The position numbers were made by a program, and so were the translations under genes. From positions 69,680,659-69,744,658 of the forward strand of contig CM049313.1 in assembly GCA_026874595.1 (NCBI GenBank): a DNA stretch of 64,000 nt. Direction: 5' to 3'. Shown one piece after another: positions 12,301 to 25,800 of the stretch (its first letter is position 1; each line of letters starts with the position of its first letter). Origin of the DNA: Sipunculus nudus. Its lineage: Eukaryota > Annelida > Sipuncula > Golfingiida > Sipunculidae. The notes under the pieces are model-generated. The model saw nothing but the letters and a program-made list of their open reading frames with translations, was not told the DNA's origin and did not search any database.

Positions 12301-15300
12301 CGCTCCGCCGCGTCGCGCATCTGCTACCTCGTCACGTCCTTCAGGACGTTCCAGCCTTTCTCCGCCTTTCGTAGTGCTCCTCCCACCGAGGTTTGACCGA
12401 GAAATGACTCTCTAGCTCCGGTCGGCGCTTGGCTCCGCGACCATTTTCCCCGCGTGGGCGGGTTTCACCTCCCAGCGGTTAATTCTCAGCGCCCTCCAGT
12501 TCGGGTTCCGTCTTGCGTTTAGCACACTCCGCCTCCGTCCGATCCGGCAAAACGCCTCGCTTGGCGGAGGCCCTTCAATCTATGTTAGACAATCGGGAAA
12601 TAACGAGGTTTCCCCATCCACCATGGGGTTTCCCTCTCGCCTTTTCTTGTTCCCGAAGCGCACAGCCGTTTGCGCCCGATCATGGACCTGAAGCGCCTCA
12701 ATTCGTTCATCCGTCCGCCCCCGTTTCGGATGTTCATTATCCATGCTGTACTCCGCATTGTTCTGCGGATGGATTAGGCGTTCATATATAGACCTTACGG
12801 ATGCCTTATTTCACGTTTCCATCCTGGGTCCATCCGTTCGGGATCCACGTGGCCCCCTGGAATTTACCATCCTTGGTCACGCGGTCCCGAGTTCTCTCCG
12901 TTCACTGGGCATTTCTGTGCTCCCTTATCTGGCCGATGGCTTGTCCATGCGGCCGCATCGCATCGCATCGCTCCCGGGTTCTCAACTTACTTCGGAACCA
13001 CGGCTTCCTGGTCATTGCGGCGAAATCTCTTCTCACTCCAACCCAGTCACTCCAATTTCTGGGTGTCACGCTCGCTTTGGCGTCCGGCACAGCGTGGCTC
13101 CCGCACGATTTTACTCTCACGCTCTGCCGCCTGATTCGTTCCTTTCTCCCGAGGCGCCGTGTAGACTCGCGCCCTGCGGCTTCTCTCCACGGTGCTCTCA
13201 ACCGGGCCGCGTCTTTCATCCCGTTCGGCTGCCTGTACCTGCGTCCGATTCAGTCTATCTTGCGCCGTCACGGCCTTCTCCGGTTAACCTCGGTTGTACT
13301 ACGATCCTCCCGTTTCGGCGCACCTGGCGGTCCCTTCATCCCTGGATGGACCTTTCCTGTCTCCTGCGCGGCATTCCTTTTCCAGGGATGTCGATTGCAC
13401 CGTCTATACCGATGCGTCTCTCCTCGGTTGGGGGGCCCATCTCGACGATCTTCGCGCTTCCGGGATATGGTCCCCGTCGGAACATCTGCTCCATATCAAT
13501 TTCCTCGACCTGCGTGCCGTCTGTCGCGCCATCTCCCACTGGTCTCCCTGCTTGATTGGACGTCCCATTCTCGTCCGGCCCGACATTCCCACGGTTGTGG
13601 CATATATCAACAAGCCGGGCGGTACTCGGTCTCCCTCGCTCATGCAGGGGACTTACCTTTTGTTCGATCTCTGCCTCTCTCTCCGGGCATCAGTTCATGC
13701 ATCCCATCTTCCGGGCGTGTCGAACATCCTAGCAGACGCCCCTTCTGCATCCGGCGTCCCTTCCTTCCCCGCCGCTCCTTCCGCTCCCGGTTATTCGGAG
13801 TGTTTTCGCTCGCCTGGGGTGGCCGGAATTCGATCTGTTCGATTTTCCGTCCCCCCCCCCGTTCTCGTGCCTTCCGAGACGCATCTCCGTCCCCTCGCAA
13901 CCGTCTCCCCGACACGCCGCCGTCCGGGTGGTCTCACCAGTTTCTCTTGCGTTTCCGGGGCCTCCTCTCCTCCGCCGTGTCCTTCTCCGCTTGTCCTGCG
14001 CGGACCAGACTACCCTGCTTCTCATCCTTCCGTTTCAACCTGCGGCTCCATGGTTTCCTCTGTGGCGCTCGCTTCTCTCTCGCCCCCCGCTTATACTACC
14101 GCTCCGCATCGCGCTCCCGTCGTTACCTCGAATGTGTCGCCCGTTTCGGTCGTGCCCTCTATGCGCATGCGTGCTCTCATCGGACACCTCAAAGGATCAG
14201 GGCATTTCAAGTCCGGCTGCTCTCCTTGCCTCGGCTCCCCGTTGCCGTTCTTCTATGACTCCCGGTGGCGTCTCTTCACGGAGTGGGCGTCTTCCTGCGG
14301 AATCTCCCCTTTAGATCCGTCGCTTGCGGCTGTTTTGGATTTTTTCGTGTTCTTACTGCAGGATAACCTTTTATCCTATCCCTCTCTGCGTGGCTATCGC
14401 GCCGCCCTGCTGTCGGTGCTCCGTCCGCTGGGTCACGCTCGTGTCCTTCATCACCCGTTGGTGTCGGACTTTCTCAAGGGGGTTCAGGCCCGTGCTTCTC
14501 GTCCTCAGTATGTTGCGCCTTCCTGGCGCCTGGACGTCGTCTTATGTCACCTCCGGGAACCCCCTTATGTGCCGTTGCGTTCGGCCCATCTTCTACCTTT
14601 GTCTCGGACAACGGTTTTTCCTCCTAGCTCTTGCCTCGGCAGGTCGCCGTTCTGAGCTTCCTGCCCTCGTGGCTGATTCGAAATTCCCGCAATTTAAGGC
14701 CGCCGCTTTGTCGGCCACCCTACATTTTCCTCCGGACTTTTATAGGAATTATCACCATTTCGATAACCCTCCATCTGCTTGGCACGTTCCGGCACTCCCT
14801 ACCGGTCCGTACCGTTCTGGGGATACCCCTTACCCGGTTCGTGCGTTGGGGGGGGGGGGGGGGCGCAAGAAGATGTTTATTTCTGCAAAAGTCACATCTT
14901 CCAATTAGGTGATTAGCCCTTTCACCATTAGTGTGTGACTCAACGCTACTATCGTCGTCGCATATGAATCAGCTTCTCATTCCACATTAGACCAACTTCA
15001 CTTCAAGGCCCATGACATTCGAGCTATTTCGACTTCCTTGGCCCATTTCTCCGGGATTTCACCTAATCAGTTGGTCAAGATGGGATACTGGATATCCCCA
15101 TCTCCGTTCATACGCTTCTATCTGAAAGATGTTCCGCTCCAGGCTTCGGGCCTCTACTCCATGGGCCCTGTGATCGCGTCGGGTGAGGTCCTACAATTTT
15201 CCAGGCCTTCTTCTTCCTCTCCGTTGGTCCCGCCACCAACGTGGACTGCTGCTCCATCACCGCACTGAGATTCCTCGTTCCAGCGTTACAGGTAGGTGCC

Positions 15301-18300
15301 CCCTCCCCAAGGCATGTCTGTTTTTTTCTCATTAATACAGAAACAGCTCACAATTATGTTTACGTAATAAACCCCCCCCATTCCCTCCCTGTGAGGTTTT
15401 GTTAGTAAACTGTTGTGAGCTTTTCTGTATCACAAACATCGCTCCCTCCTAGTCCTCTTCCTTACGCCTTCGAAAATGTGATTATGGGTAACAGAAGTGT
15501 GACCTAGATACACGGGAACGAGGCAGGATGGGCGATAATAGGCCCAATAAGGGAAAATTTTCGGTTGGCTTACTCTGGCGTATAAACTTTAACAGAGAAA
15601 ATTCTCATTAATACAGAAAAGCTCACAACAGTTTACTAACAAAACCACCATTCACAGGGAGGGAATGGGGGGGTTTTGCAATGCAATGCTTACAGATACT
15701 GGCCTAATGTTTGGTCTGTGGGCGCATAATGACCACTTACAGATCGAGTTCGCGTTTCATCCCAGTTAACCTATTTTTGACCATATGACAGATCCTGAAC
15801 ATTTCATGAAAGACAGTGTTGCTTGATAATGACCCGTTACAGATCGAGTTTGCATTATGCCCTTTTGACCATACAACACCTCCTGAACTTAAAAAATGTT
15901 ACAAAATTTAACAAATGTTTCTAATTTGCCCCAGGCGGGGGCATTCGTGTCATTCCGACACATCTAGTTTAAATTAAGGTTATTCCCAAATCCATGTCAT
16001 AAAAAACCGGAAGTGAAGGTTGCTGAGGTTGGCTTCAAATAAGTGAGGATAAATATTTGCGATTCCCAGTTCTTCAGTGTTTTGCAGGGGTTTCATTTTT
16101 TGTGATTTACCATACAGTAACTTGCACTATGTACATATAAATTATTAAATCAGTTGCCTAATATATATGCAAAATCTTATCATACTTAAGGTAACATCAT
16201 CAGGAAATCCTTTATATGATAGAGACAGATATAAAAGATAAAAGTATTGGTTTAAATTTTTGTTATCATGCATTGAATTACAGATAACTTCAAATGCATG
16301 CTAATATATATTGATGCACAATTTACATGAAATGTTTTTGATGCTATAGAATAAATTACTGTCCATAATGGCCTATGATGTCCACTTTTGAAAATACATT
16401 GTGCAAGAAAATGGTAAGTTTGAGTCATCCTTGTAATTTCAAAAACCTATGGTTGGTGTAGTTACTATGGTTTTGACCACAGCATGATTGATACACAATA
16501 ATAACTATGTTAAAGCAAAGTTTTAAAATTCTTGTTTCTTGTTTATGCTCAATTCATTGTCTGTCTTACAGTAGTTAGTTTGTTAGGTGCTTAGATCTGG
16601 AGATATTGGACACTTATTCCACAAAATCAAAACATCTGTGAAAAGTTTTGAATTGACTATGTAGAGTAGACATGAACAAAGCTTCAAAGTATTCTCTCCA
16701 CTCTCAGGTCAGGCTCGTGACAAAGGGATTCTGGGATCAACAAAAGAAGGCCAGCATGTACTGGAACTGGATGTATCCACCTACCTCCAGCAGCACAGAC
16801 CAAGTCAGGCAGTGCTGGCATTCCTGCTGCACCAGTTCCAAGCCAGCCAGGGGGGACCTGGCAAAACCAGGTATCATTTAGAGTCTTGTTGGCATATCCT
16901 GTGTGTAAGACTGTCAGTCATCAAGGTCTGTGTGGCTGTCATGGCTGGTTGCTATTCAGATGTGACCCTAATTTGACCATTATTTGTGTGGTCTCTTGTG
17001 TTTTATGTGCACTCAGAGTTTTGTTCAATATATTTGTATTTTACTATGTCATGTGTAGGTGAACATGATTGTATTACACAGACAGTAAGTAATAAGAATT
17101 ATAAATGTTATATTTATTATCATTATTATTGTACTATGTTTTTGACTTGGTTCCCCCGCCGCCGAGTTCGTTTCCGGAGAACTCCTCTGAGACTACTGGA
17201 CGGATTTTTCCAAAACTTACACCAATTATCAGGTCACATGTGAACTGGTGCCTTACTAATTGGCCTTGACCTCTGACCTTTCCTCTCTGCCCAGAGTCCG
17301 TTTGTGCGTCTGTTTCCAAACATAATCCCACATATCTCGGGAACCGTTTGACCGATCAGGAAAAAAATTTGTACAAATATAGCCCTTGGATAGCTTTATA
17401 ACATACACAAAAATGGTGTCCCCACCTGCAACAATTTTTGCACAGTGTCCATCTGTTCCTCTGCCTTGGGTTAAAATCACTTATATCTTTGCAGTGGTTT
17501 GACTAATTCACCTGAAATTCGGCATGCGTATACATCCTAGATAGCTTTCTTGATTTTATGACAGATGGCGCAACCTACATTCACGTTCACACTGCAGACA
17601 TCCAAGCTCATATCTCGGGAACCGTTTGACCAATCAGGAAAAAAAATAACACAAATGTAGCTCTTGGATAGCTTTATAGCGTACACAAAAATGGTGGTGC
17701 CACCTGCAGCCATTTTTGCACCGCATTCATCTGTTTGACTGCCTTGGGTTAAAATCATGCGTATACATCCCGCATAGCTTTCTTGATTTTATGACAGGTG
17801 GCACCACCTACATTCACGTTCACACTGTAGACATCCATGCTTATATCTCTGGACCTGTTTGACCAATCAGGAAAAAAAGTCCACATAAATGTAGCCCTTG
17901 GATAGCTTTATAACATACACAAAAATGGTGGCGCCACCTGCAGCCATTTTTGCACAGTGTCCATCTGTTTGTCTGCTGTGGGATAAAATCACTCATATGT
18001 CTGCAGTGCATGGTTTGACTTTCCCACCAGAAATTTTGCATGTGTATACATCTTGGATAGTTTCTTGTTCAAATAACAGGTGGCACCACCTACAGTCATG
18101 TTTACGTGGCAGACATTCATTCTAATATGTAACACATGTAACTCTATTTCCCCTTGCCACTCAATCCATGCCTCTCTTCACCCGTCCTACTCTGATTTTG
18201 GTGGATACACCTAGTCGCTTGTCGACTACCCGTATTCTAGTTATCATCATTATTATTATTTTTATTATAAAGTGATATTATTATTATTGTTATTATTGGT

Positions 18301-21300
18301 AATTATGCATGATTGTCTAATAAATGTCTGTCAGTCATGTAAGATTTTCAAAAATGCACACCCATCAATCACTTATGAATTGTAACTGCATCTTTGTGCA
18401 TGATATTAATTGGTTGTATACTGATCAATTATACATGTTTAGCAGGGCTGTATCTTCAGTTTATAATCCTCATGAATTATGTCTCTTATTCATATTATTT
18501 GTCATCTCACCAAGAAAAATTCTCTCTTCTGAATATGAAAATCATCCCCACCATCTTTTACACCATCAGAGATTCCATGAGGATATTTTAGGAGCCTCTT
18601 GTATCTTTCAGAGAGAAGAAGATATATGGTCTGGCCCAGAGTCTGGCCCTGCAGAATTTCCACAACATGCCAGTGTCTTCAGCCTGTTGTGCATTCCTTG
18701 AGATGCTGGGACAGAGCAGCTTTGAGATCAGGTTACTGATACAGGCAGGTCATGTGATCTTGGCGTACAAACTGGCGGACTATACAGGAAGACTACAGGA
18801 TAGGAGAAAAGCTGAGGCCCAGCAGCAACCATTGATAGGTAAGCTGTACTTTTCTAGTGGAGGTATTTTAATGCTTACCTCACTAATCTTAAATAATCTT
18901 CCCCAATGCTTGGTTATAATGTAGCACTGAGGAACCGCACAGACACACTCATTTGTGAGTGAGACACGGCTGTAGGGCACAGCCTTCCCATTAACCTTTT
19001 AGAGCACTTGCCCTGGGTGGGGGCCAACCGTTGAAAAATCTCACCGCTCCTCGGCTGAGATTTGAAATTGCAATTTCCCATCTTTGAACCCTGTGCTCTA
19101 CTCCTAGGCCACTGAGGTCCAAATCAAAGTAACTTGACCATTTGTTTGCCATGCAGTTGCAACATTAAAAGATTCTTCTTATACTAATGTAGCTTTTTAG
19201 CAATGATACAGTACACATACTAGAGATACCACATCCAAGGTTCAGCAAATATAAAAAAATATTTATTTTATTTTGTTCTATTTCTACTTGATCAATTATA
19301 ATAATTTAAATTGGTTCCCCCAAACTTTATCTGGACAGAGTAAACAGCTTGTTTTATGCTCAACATATTTATTTTGTTCAGCTGTCATTTATCAGGTTTT
19401 ATAATGACTGGCCTTGCTCTTCAGGTCAGTTACTTGCTGGCTGTAGGAAACAGCAACTGAAGATTCAGCAAGACACACTAGAACTGCTGAAGAGTGCCAC
19501 AGTATGGGAGATCGAGAGAGACAAGTTACATAAGTAAATGCATTCTATGTTCATGTGAGCCATACTCATTTGGCACTGTTTTGTGTATTTAATTCACCTG
19601 CACAGTGGCCAGAAATTGCTTCACAGAAAATAAGGTATCCCTCATAGCTCTTCATAATTAAGGGTTGTTTGATGAATAAAGCAATTGATAAGCATGAGTC
19701 AACAAACCTGCTCAATAAACCTGAATGAAAGTGTTGGAGATAGATGCCCCTTTTCTGACTGAGTGAGCCATGAACCATGCCGACTCTTCATGACAGTAAA
19801 AGAAAGTAATGCTTAATGGTGCATAGCTAGAAAGTAAAAAAAGTTTTTGTGATGATTTCATTTATTTTATCACAACCTTAATTTACACTATGCCAGCCTT
19901 ATGTAAAATGTGCACCACAGAATAGAATAGAATTTGACCATATAATTCTCCATGAAAGTCACTTCAGAGTTGTTAGTTTTCACTGTGATTTTTGAATTTT
20001 GAGTAAATTTCATACAAAAGATTTCAATAAGTAAGGCATCAATTGCCATGAAAATTGTTATGCATGTTGACCTTGGAGATTTTATCATTTAAATTAGTTC
20101 AGCCCCTCATTTTAATAAGTCCACCCCCTCATTTTAATTAGTCCTCCTCCTCCCCAAATCGGTATTCTAATTTGCATGCAATTTAAAAGGGTATCTTTGA
20201 AACTGGCAAATTACAGTAACAGTATCATTTCCTGATGTGTTGATTCATGAATTGTCCTGTTTAATTCCAAGATGCAGCATAGAGGCTGCTGAACGCTGGC
20301 AGCTGACCTTGACATTCAGCTACTACTTCAGTCTGACCCCACCAACCTTGATTCTGGAATCTTGTGCTAAAGAGGATCGCTGGGTGGAATTTCTTCTTAT
20401 TGCTTATGGGTTTAACTTTCAGCAGCCACAGGTGAGACTTTCCCATCCATATACATGATTGTGAGGCAGCAAAGGACTTCATCAGTATAAATTCATTTTA
20501 AACGTAGACTAACAGCCTAGCAATGTGTGGCTAATTAGTTGAAATGCTGAATATATTAATAGGGAATGATAGTTAGAGTAACTAAAGGTAAAAAAGAAAA
20601 AGACTGTACAAATGCTCTTTTCTTATTAAAATAAATCAAATATTAAAAAAAAAGGAAATAAAAAAAATATTTACAGAGTGCGTATCATCTTACAGGTCTT
20701 TATCACTTCATATTCAAGACTTGCAAAGGTACTTTATACTTCTCTGGTTCAAATCTGCAACTTTAAGAAGAGACATGTACAGTCAGTCTGAGAAAAGATA
20801 TTACATACTAATTACTCTGAGAAAAGATATTACATACTTGTTACTGTTTCCACCCATACACATTGTTTTTTTGGCTTAGGTCTTTTGCCAGCTTCTGCTC
20901 ATATCCTAGTTTAGAATTACAGTTGTTTCATCATTTTTCAGGTGTTAGAAGCAGCCAGTTCATTTAAAAATGTTGCATTAAGGGAACACTTGCAATATGT
21001 CATAAAAAAAGCTGGACGCATGCAAGAAAAAGGCCTGGCCAGAATGAGAGGCAAAGACCCCCGCAAACAACTGTACCAAAGGATAGGACTCCAACAGCAC
21101 CAAGGTAACACCTGGCTTATAGTCAGGTTAATGGATGTGAATAAATATATACAGATTAAGGCTTCAAACTGGTACTACATCCGGCATTGTTGGCAAAGCT
21201 TGCTCTGTAAAAAGAGGTACATACTAGGATAATAAATAACATAGTGAATATCTTTGTGGCAGTCTTCTAGGTTGAGTAATTAGTTTGAATATTAATTTAA

Positions 21301-22789
21301 AATTGATATAAATACAATAATTAATTAATATAATTAATAATTAATATATGCATGTTGCATATGTAATTGCATATGTAAAAGGCATTAATAAAAAAATTCA
21401 TGCATGAAAAAGAATAACAGAAGCATGTAAACAAAAGCCATGAGCATTTAGTGCATATTGCAAAAACTCATCTTCATACCATACATCAGGTCTGGCAGAT
21501 AGCAGCACATTAATGGTGACAGACCTTGATTCAGCGATCACCTCAATCTATCTGTTTTTTGTTTTTGGTCCATTATTTTTCTTATGTTACACTTTATGTA
21601 ACAAATCTTACTAAGATCCACTGATTTATGGAGTAACTTGTGATTAAAGTACAAATTTCTAGCATTCCAAGTCTCATTTGGATCTGATCTTCCGAAAAAC
21701 TCATTTCATGTTCATAATTGATATTTTTTTATTATCTGGATTTAACAAAAAATACATTTTAAATGAAATAAATATTATCTAGACTTAGAAAAGCATAAAA
21801 AAGATTTATGATTACTAGATACAGTGTTATATTCATTAATGATTAATCACAGGCTGTTATCAGTAATATGTTAATATGATTACATTGTAATCACTAATGA
21901 AATGAATGACTTTTATGCTTGCTGGTTTCATGTGCTGCTTTTCCTGTCCTATTTAGGCAGCAATATTCATTAACTAAATATTCACAAGAATTATGCACAG
22001 CCTAAATTATTCTTAGCTATAATGCTTTAACTAACACCACACATTGCTTGATAATAGTCTGTTCCACCTGTGGGTGCCCATTGAAATTTGGCAATTATCC
22101 TCTTATTAGATAATATTATCACACTCTATGATATTGAAGCTGAAGAGGGACCTACAGCCTAATATGAGGGGTAAAACATCATAACAAAAACCAACTTTAT
22201 ATTTTACATGTTTCTGGTCGTTATGAAACTTTTAGCCAAGTGACATGGCGTCTGTCATGGGTTATGGCAGCCTCACTTTGATAGTTAGATGAGTTACATT
22301 TTTAGCTGAGCTGACTATAAGTCATCTGAGCTATAGTCGTGGTCCATTGTCCGTCGTCCGTCTGTCCGAATGTCAGTCCGCAAGACTGGCACATTTCAAA
22401 ACCTACGAATCTGAAATTCGGAATACAGTTAGATGTCCCAAAAATCTCCTACTATGCCAAAAATTGGGTCAATAGGACTTCATTCCTTCGAGATATTAAG
22501 GAAAAACCTCAGTTTTTTATTAGAAATCTATTTTCACACTTCAGGACTACGTAATATCAAAACCACTCGTCTAGTTCTCTTCATATTTACCATACATATT
22601 CTTCTATATAATTCCTATGTACATGCCAGAAATTTAGTCTGTATTTTATAATTTTAAAAGTTATGGGCCCAAACATAATGGACTTTTTAAATATTAGCAA
22701 AAATATAAATTTGGTACCTTAAATTTTGCCCAAGTTTGACCATGGCGTGTTCTTTCTTGTAAGAACATTTGATTTCTTGTAAGAACATT

Positions 22790-22840
<51 letters not shown>

Positions 22841-25800
22841 ATCTGTTGAATTCTGAAATTTGAAAGTAAAAGCTTAAAAATTATTCTAGTTATAGAAGTT
22901 TTTCGAGGCTCTAATGTATTTATGCAAATTTCAAAAATATATTTTAAGAAAAAATAAATACATCTGTGTATATAATGTGACATTGCCTGAGCAGATTAAC
23001 TATAAATGTTGATGCAATTTAGAATTGTAAATCAACTTAAATTTTCAAATAAAATTGGTATATACTGTAAATGTATAGAAAAATTTATAAATTTTGTCCA
23101 AAATTTCCCTTAACAAAAAATTGATGTATTAAAAAAGAGGATCTAATGCAAACATTCGTTCAGTATTTTTCTGCCTCAGTAGAATGGGAATTAAAGTGAT
23201 TTGCTTTGTTTTTCTATCACTCTGTTTGTTTTGAAATATTCAATAATTATGAATAAAACTTTATTTTACCTGTAAGCACTTTTGGATTAAATTTTGTATC
23301 CTGTATGTTTATGCAAAGGTGTTATAACTTTCCTCACTCCCTGCCACTGAGCATTTGTTTGGGACAATATTCTTCTGGCAACTGCATAAAATTTATTACT
23401 GGTAAATAAAGAAAAAAATATACAGAGGTACAAAGGTACTATTAAAGGAGAAAAAGAAAGAATTTGAGAGCAAATACTTTCAAAATGTATTCATTAATGC
23501 ATTCATGAATATATTTTATAATATTATTATCATTTATTTCAGTTATATTATTAAAAGAAATATTTTCAGATGTAACTGTTAATATTTTTTTTTTATTAAA
23601 ATTACTTTTTGCCCAATAAATGCAATTAATTTTTAAAGAATAGTTTAACTCTCATAATATTTGTGCTAGTGGTACTATTGGCTATGGGCAACTTGTAATT
23701 ATTGAATAACAGTTAACTCCATTGTGAAAAGCATGCATGATAATTAACATGACTTACAGTGGACATTTATTTCCTGTTACTAGTGTTAGTGCTGTGAATT
23801 GAATTTTCACAGCATGTACACATAAGTATTTCATCTGTTAAAATCTGAAACTTGAAACCAATTGAACAAAAACTGTAGATTTCATTCAAGTTTTCAAGCA
23901 CCATGGGTTGATTGTTTTCATCAACTTGAGTCAGTGAAATGTGTGCTAGGCAGTGTTACATAACAACTAGTTCAACTTCTGATCTAGCTACTGCCTCTGT
24001 GATTGTCTGGGTCAGGCTGGGTCAGGCAGTATTTACCAGAGAGTCTCTCTCTCTCTCTCTCCCATTCTCTCTCACCCCTAAGCCTCCCATCTTCCCTGCA
24101 CCCCATTCTGTTGACAGGTACTATAATTCAGATTAATTAGCTATGAATGTTAAAGTTAGAAATGTGAAACCAACTGAAATATTCATATATATATGTTTTA
24201 CTCTAAATGTGTAGTTACATTTATAAACCTGGAAAAATTGATGTATTGAAAAAAAGGAATTAAGGCAAATATTGTTAATTTTTCCTGGCTCAGTAGAATG
24301 GGAATTAAAATGATTTGCTTTGTTTCTCAACCTTTCTGCCTGTTTAAATATTTATTGTATCGCCAGACATAGTCTGGAGATACTATGGTTTAGGCAGGGT
24401 CGCGCCGCCGTTGCAGAGATTTCTTTTGGACACAATAACTCAAAAAATATTTCACGGATCTTTACCAAACTTGGTATGTGTATACATATGGGTGAGAGGA
24501 CGACGCCTATTTAAAATGAGGTCATGACCTCAACTAGGAGAGTGACCTTGACCTTGAATAGGTTCAATTTTGGGGAAAATCACACAAATTCTTAAATATC
24601 TCAAGAAAACTTGCATGGATTGATCCCAAAATCAAGTTGATCGAAGATCATGGATAGGGTTGTCATGTTCCAGAAACTGGTGGCGCCACCTATTATTCTT
24701 TACTTGTTTTCATGCCGTTTAATAACCCAAAAATTGCTACTTGACAGTACTGTGAGCATTATAAGTCAAAAACTAATGGACAGATTTCTTTCATATTATG
24801 CAAATACATAGATATGGGTTATGGGATGATGTTTATTTAAATTGGGGTCATGACCTTTCCTATGAGAGTGGCCTTGACCTTGAATATTGCCATATATGGT
24901 GAAAATCACACAAAATCATTAATTTCTCAATAAGGGATGCATGCATTGGTCCAAAAATCAACTTGACCGAAGATCTTGGATAGTAATGTCATGTACCGGA
25001 AACAGGTGGCGCCACCTGTTATTCTTTTACTTGTTTTCGTGCCGTTTAATACCCCATCATTGCCACTTAACAGTACATTTATAACCTGTGAGCATTATAA
25101 GCCAAAAACTAATGGACAGGTTTCTTTCATATTATGCATATACATAGACATGGGTTATGGGATGATGTATATATAAATTGGGGTCATGACCTTTCCTATT
25201 AGAGTGGCCTTGACCTTGAATATTGCCATATATGGTGAAAATTACACAAAATCATTAATATCTCAATAAGGGATGCATGCATTGGTCCAAAAATCAACAT
25301 GTTCGAAGATCATGGAAAGTATTGTCATGTACCGGAAACAGGTGGCGCCACCTGTTATTCTTTTACTTGTTTTGTGCCGTTTAATACCCCATCATTGCCA
25401 TTTATCAGTACTGTGAGCATTATAAGTTCAAAAACTAATGGACAAATTTCTTTCATATTATGCATATACATGGATATGGGTTATAGGATAATGTTTATTT
25501 GAATAGGGGTCATGACCTTTCCAATGAGTGGCCTTGACCATGAATATTGCCATATATGGTGAAAATCACACAAAATCATTAATTTCTCAATAAGGGATGC
25601 ATGCATTGGTCCAAAAATCAACTTGACCGAAGATCTTGGATAGTAATGTCATGTACCGGAAACAGGTGGCGCCACCTGTTATTCTTTTACTTGTTTTCAT
25701 GCCGTTTAATACCCCATCATTGCCACTTAACAGTATTGTGAGCATTATAAGTCAAAAACTAATGGACAGATTTCTTGCATATACATAGACATGGGTTAGG

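Larger units (their letters stand above)
10122..15677 (+). mobile_element. DIRS-type tyrosine-recombinase retrotransposon, decayed
   Basis: This is a 5.5 kb element with inverted terminal repeats (left 10125-10299, right about 15472-15677) and an internal complementary region (15326-15431) that is the reverse complement of both outer ends joined together. It carries gag-like, RT/RNase H and tyrosine recombinase coding regions in the same direction as SPG11. This arrangement defines the DIRS order. Base composition is far more GC-rich than the flanking introns. All reading frames are interrupted, and the RT active site appears changed, so it is a fossil. The right terminal repeat extends about 40 bp beyond the region shared with the left one. 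Confidence 0.92.

Noticed and set aside
12902-14025. Several minus-strand open frames opposite the DIRS RT
   Set aside because: They are antisense shadows of the GC-rich RT/RNase H region, Arg/Gly-rich without domains.
16672-16881. Open frame overlapping window exon 6 in another frame
   Set aside because: It does not join either neighbour; the overlapping frame from 16708 fits both splice phases and the protein family.
18569-18611. Alternative acceptor for window exon 7 at CACCATCAG
   Set aside because: Its use in the needed phase meets TAG within a few codons; the acceptor before 18612 is clean.
22687-22983. 98-residue open frame across the (TA)n tract
   Set aside because: The Ile-Tyr run comes from the microsatellite; no protein signal.
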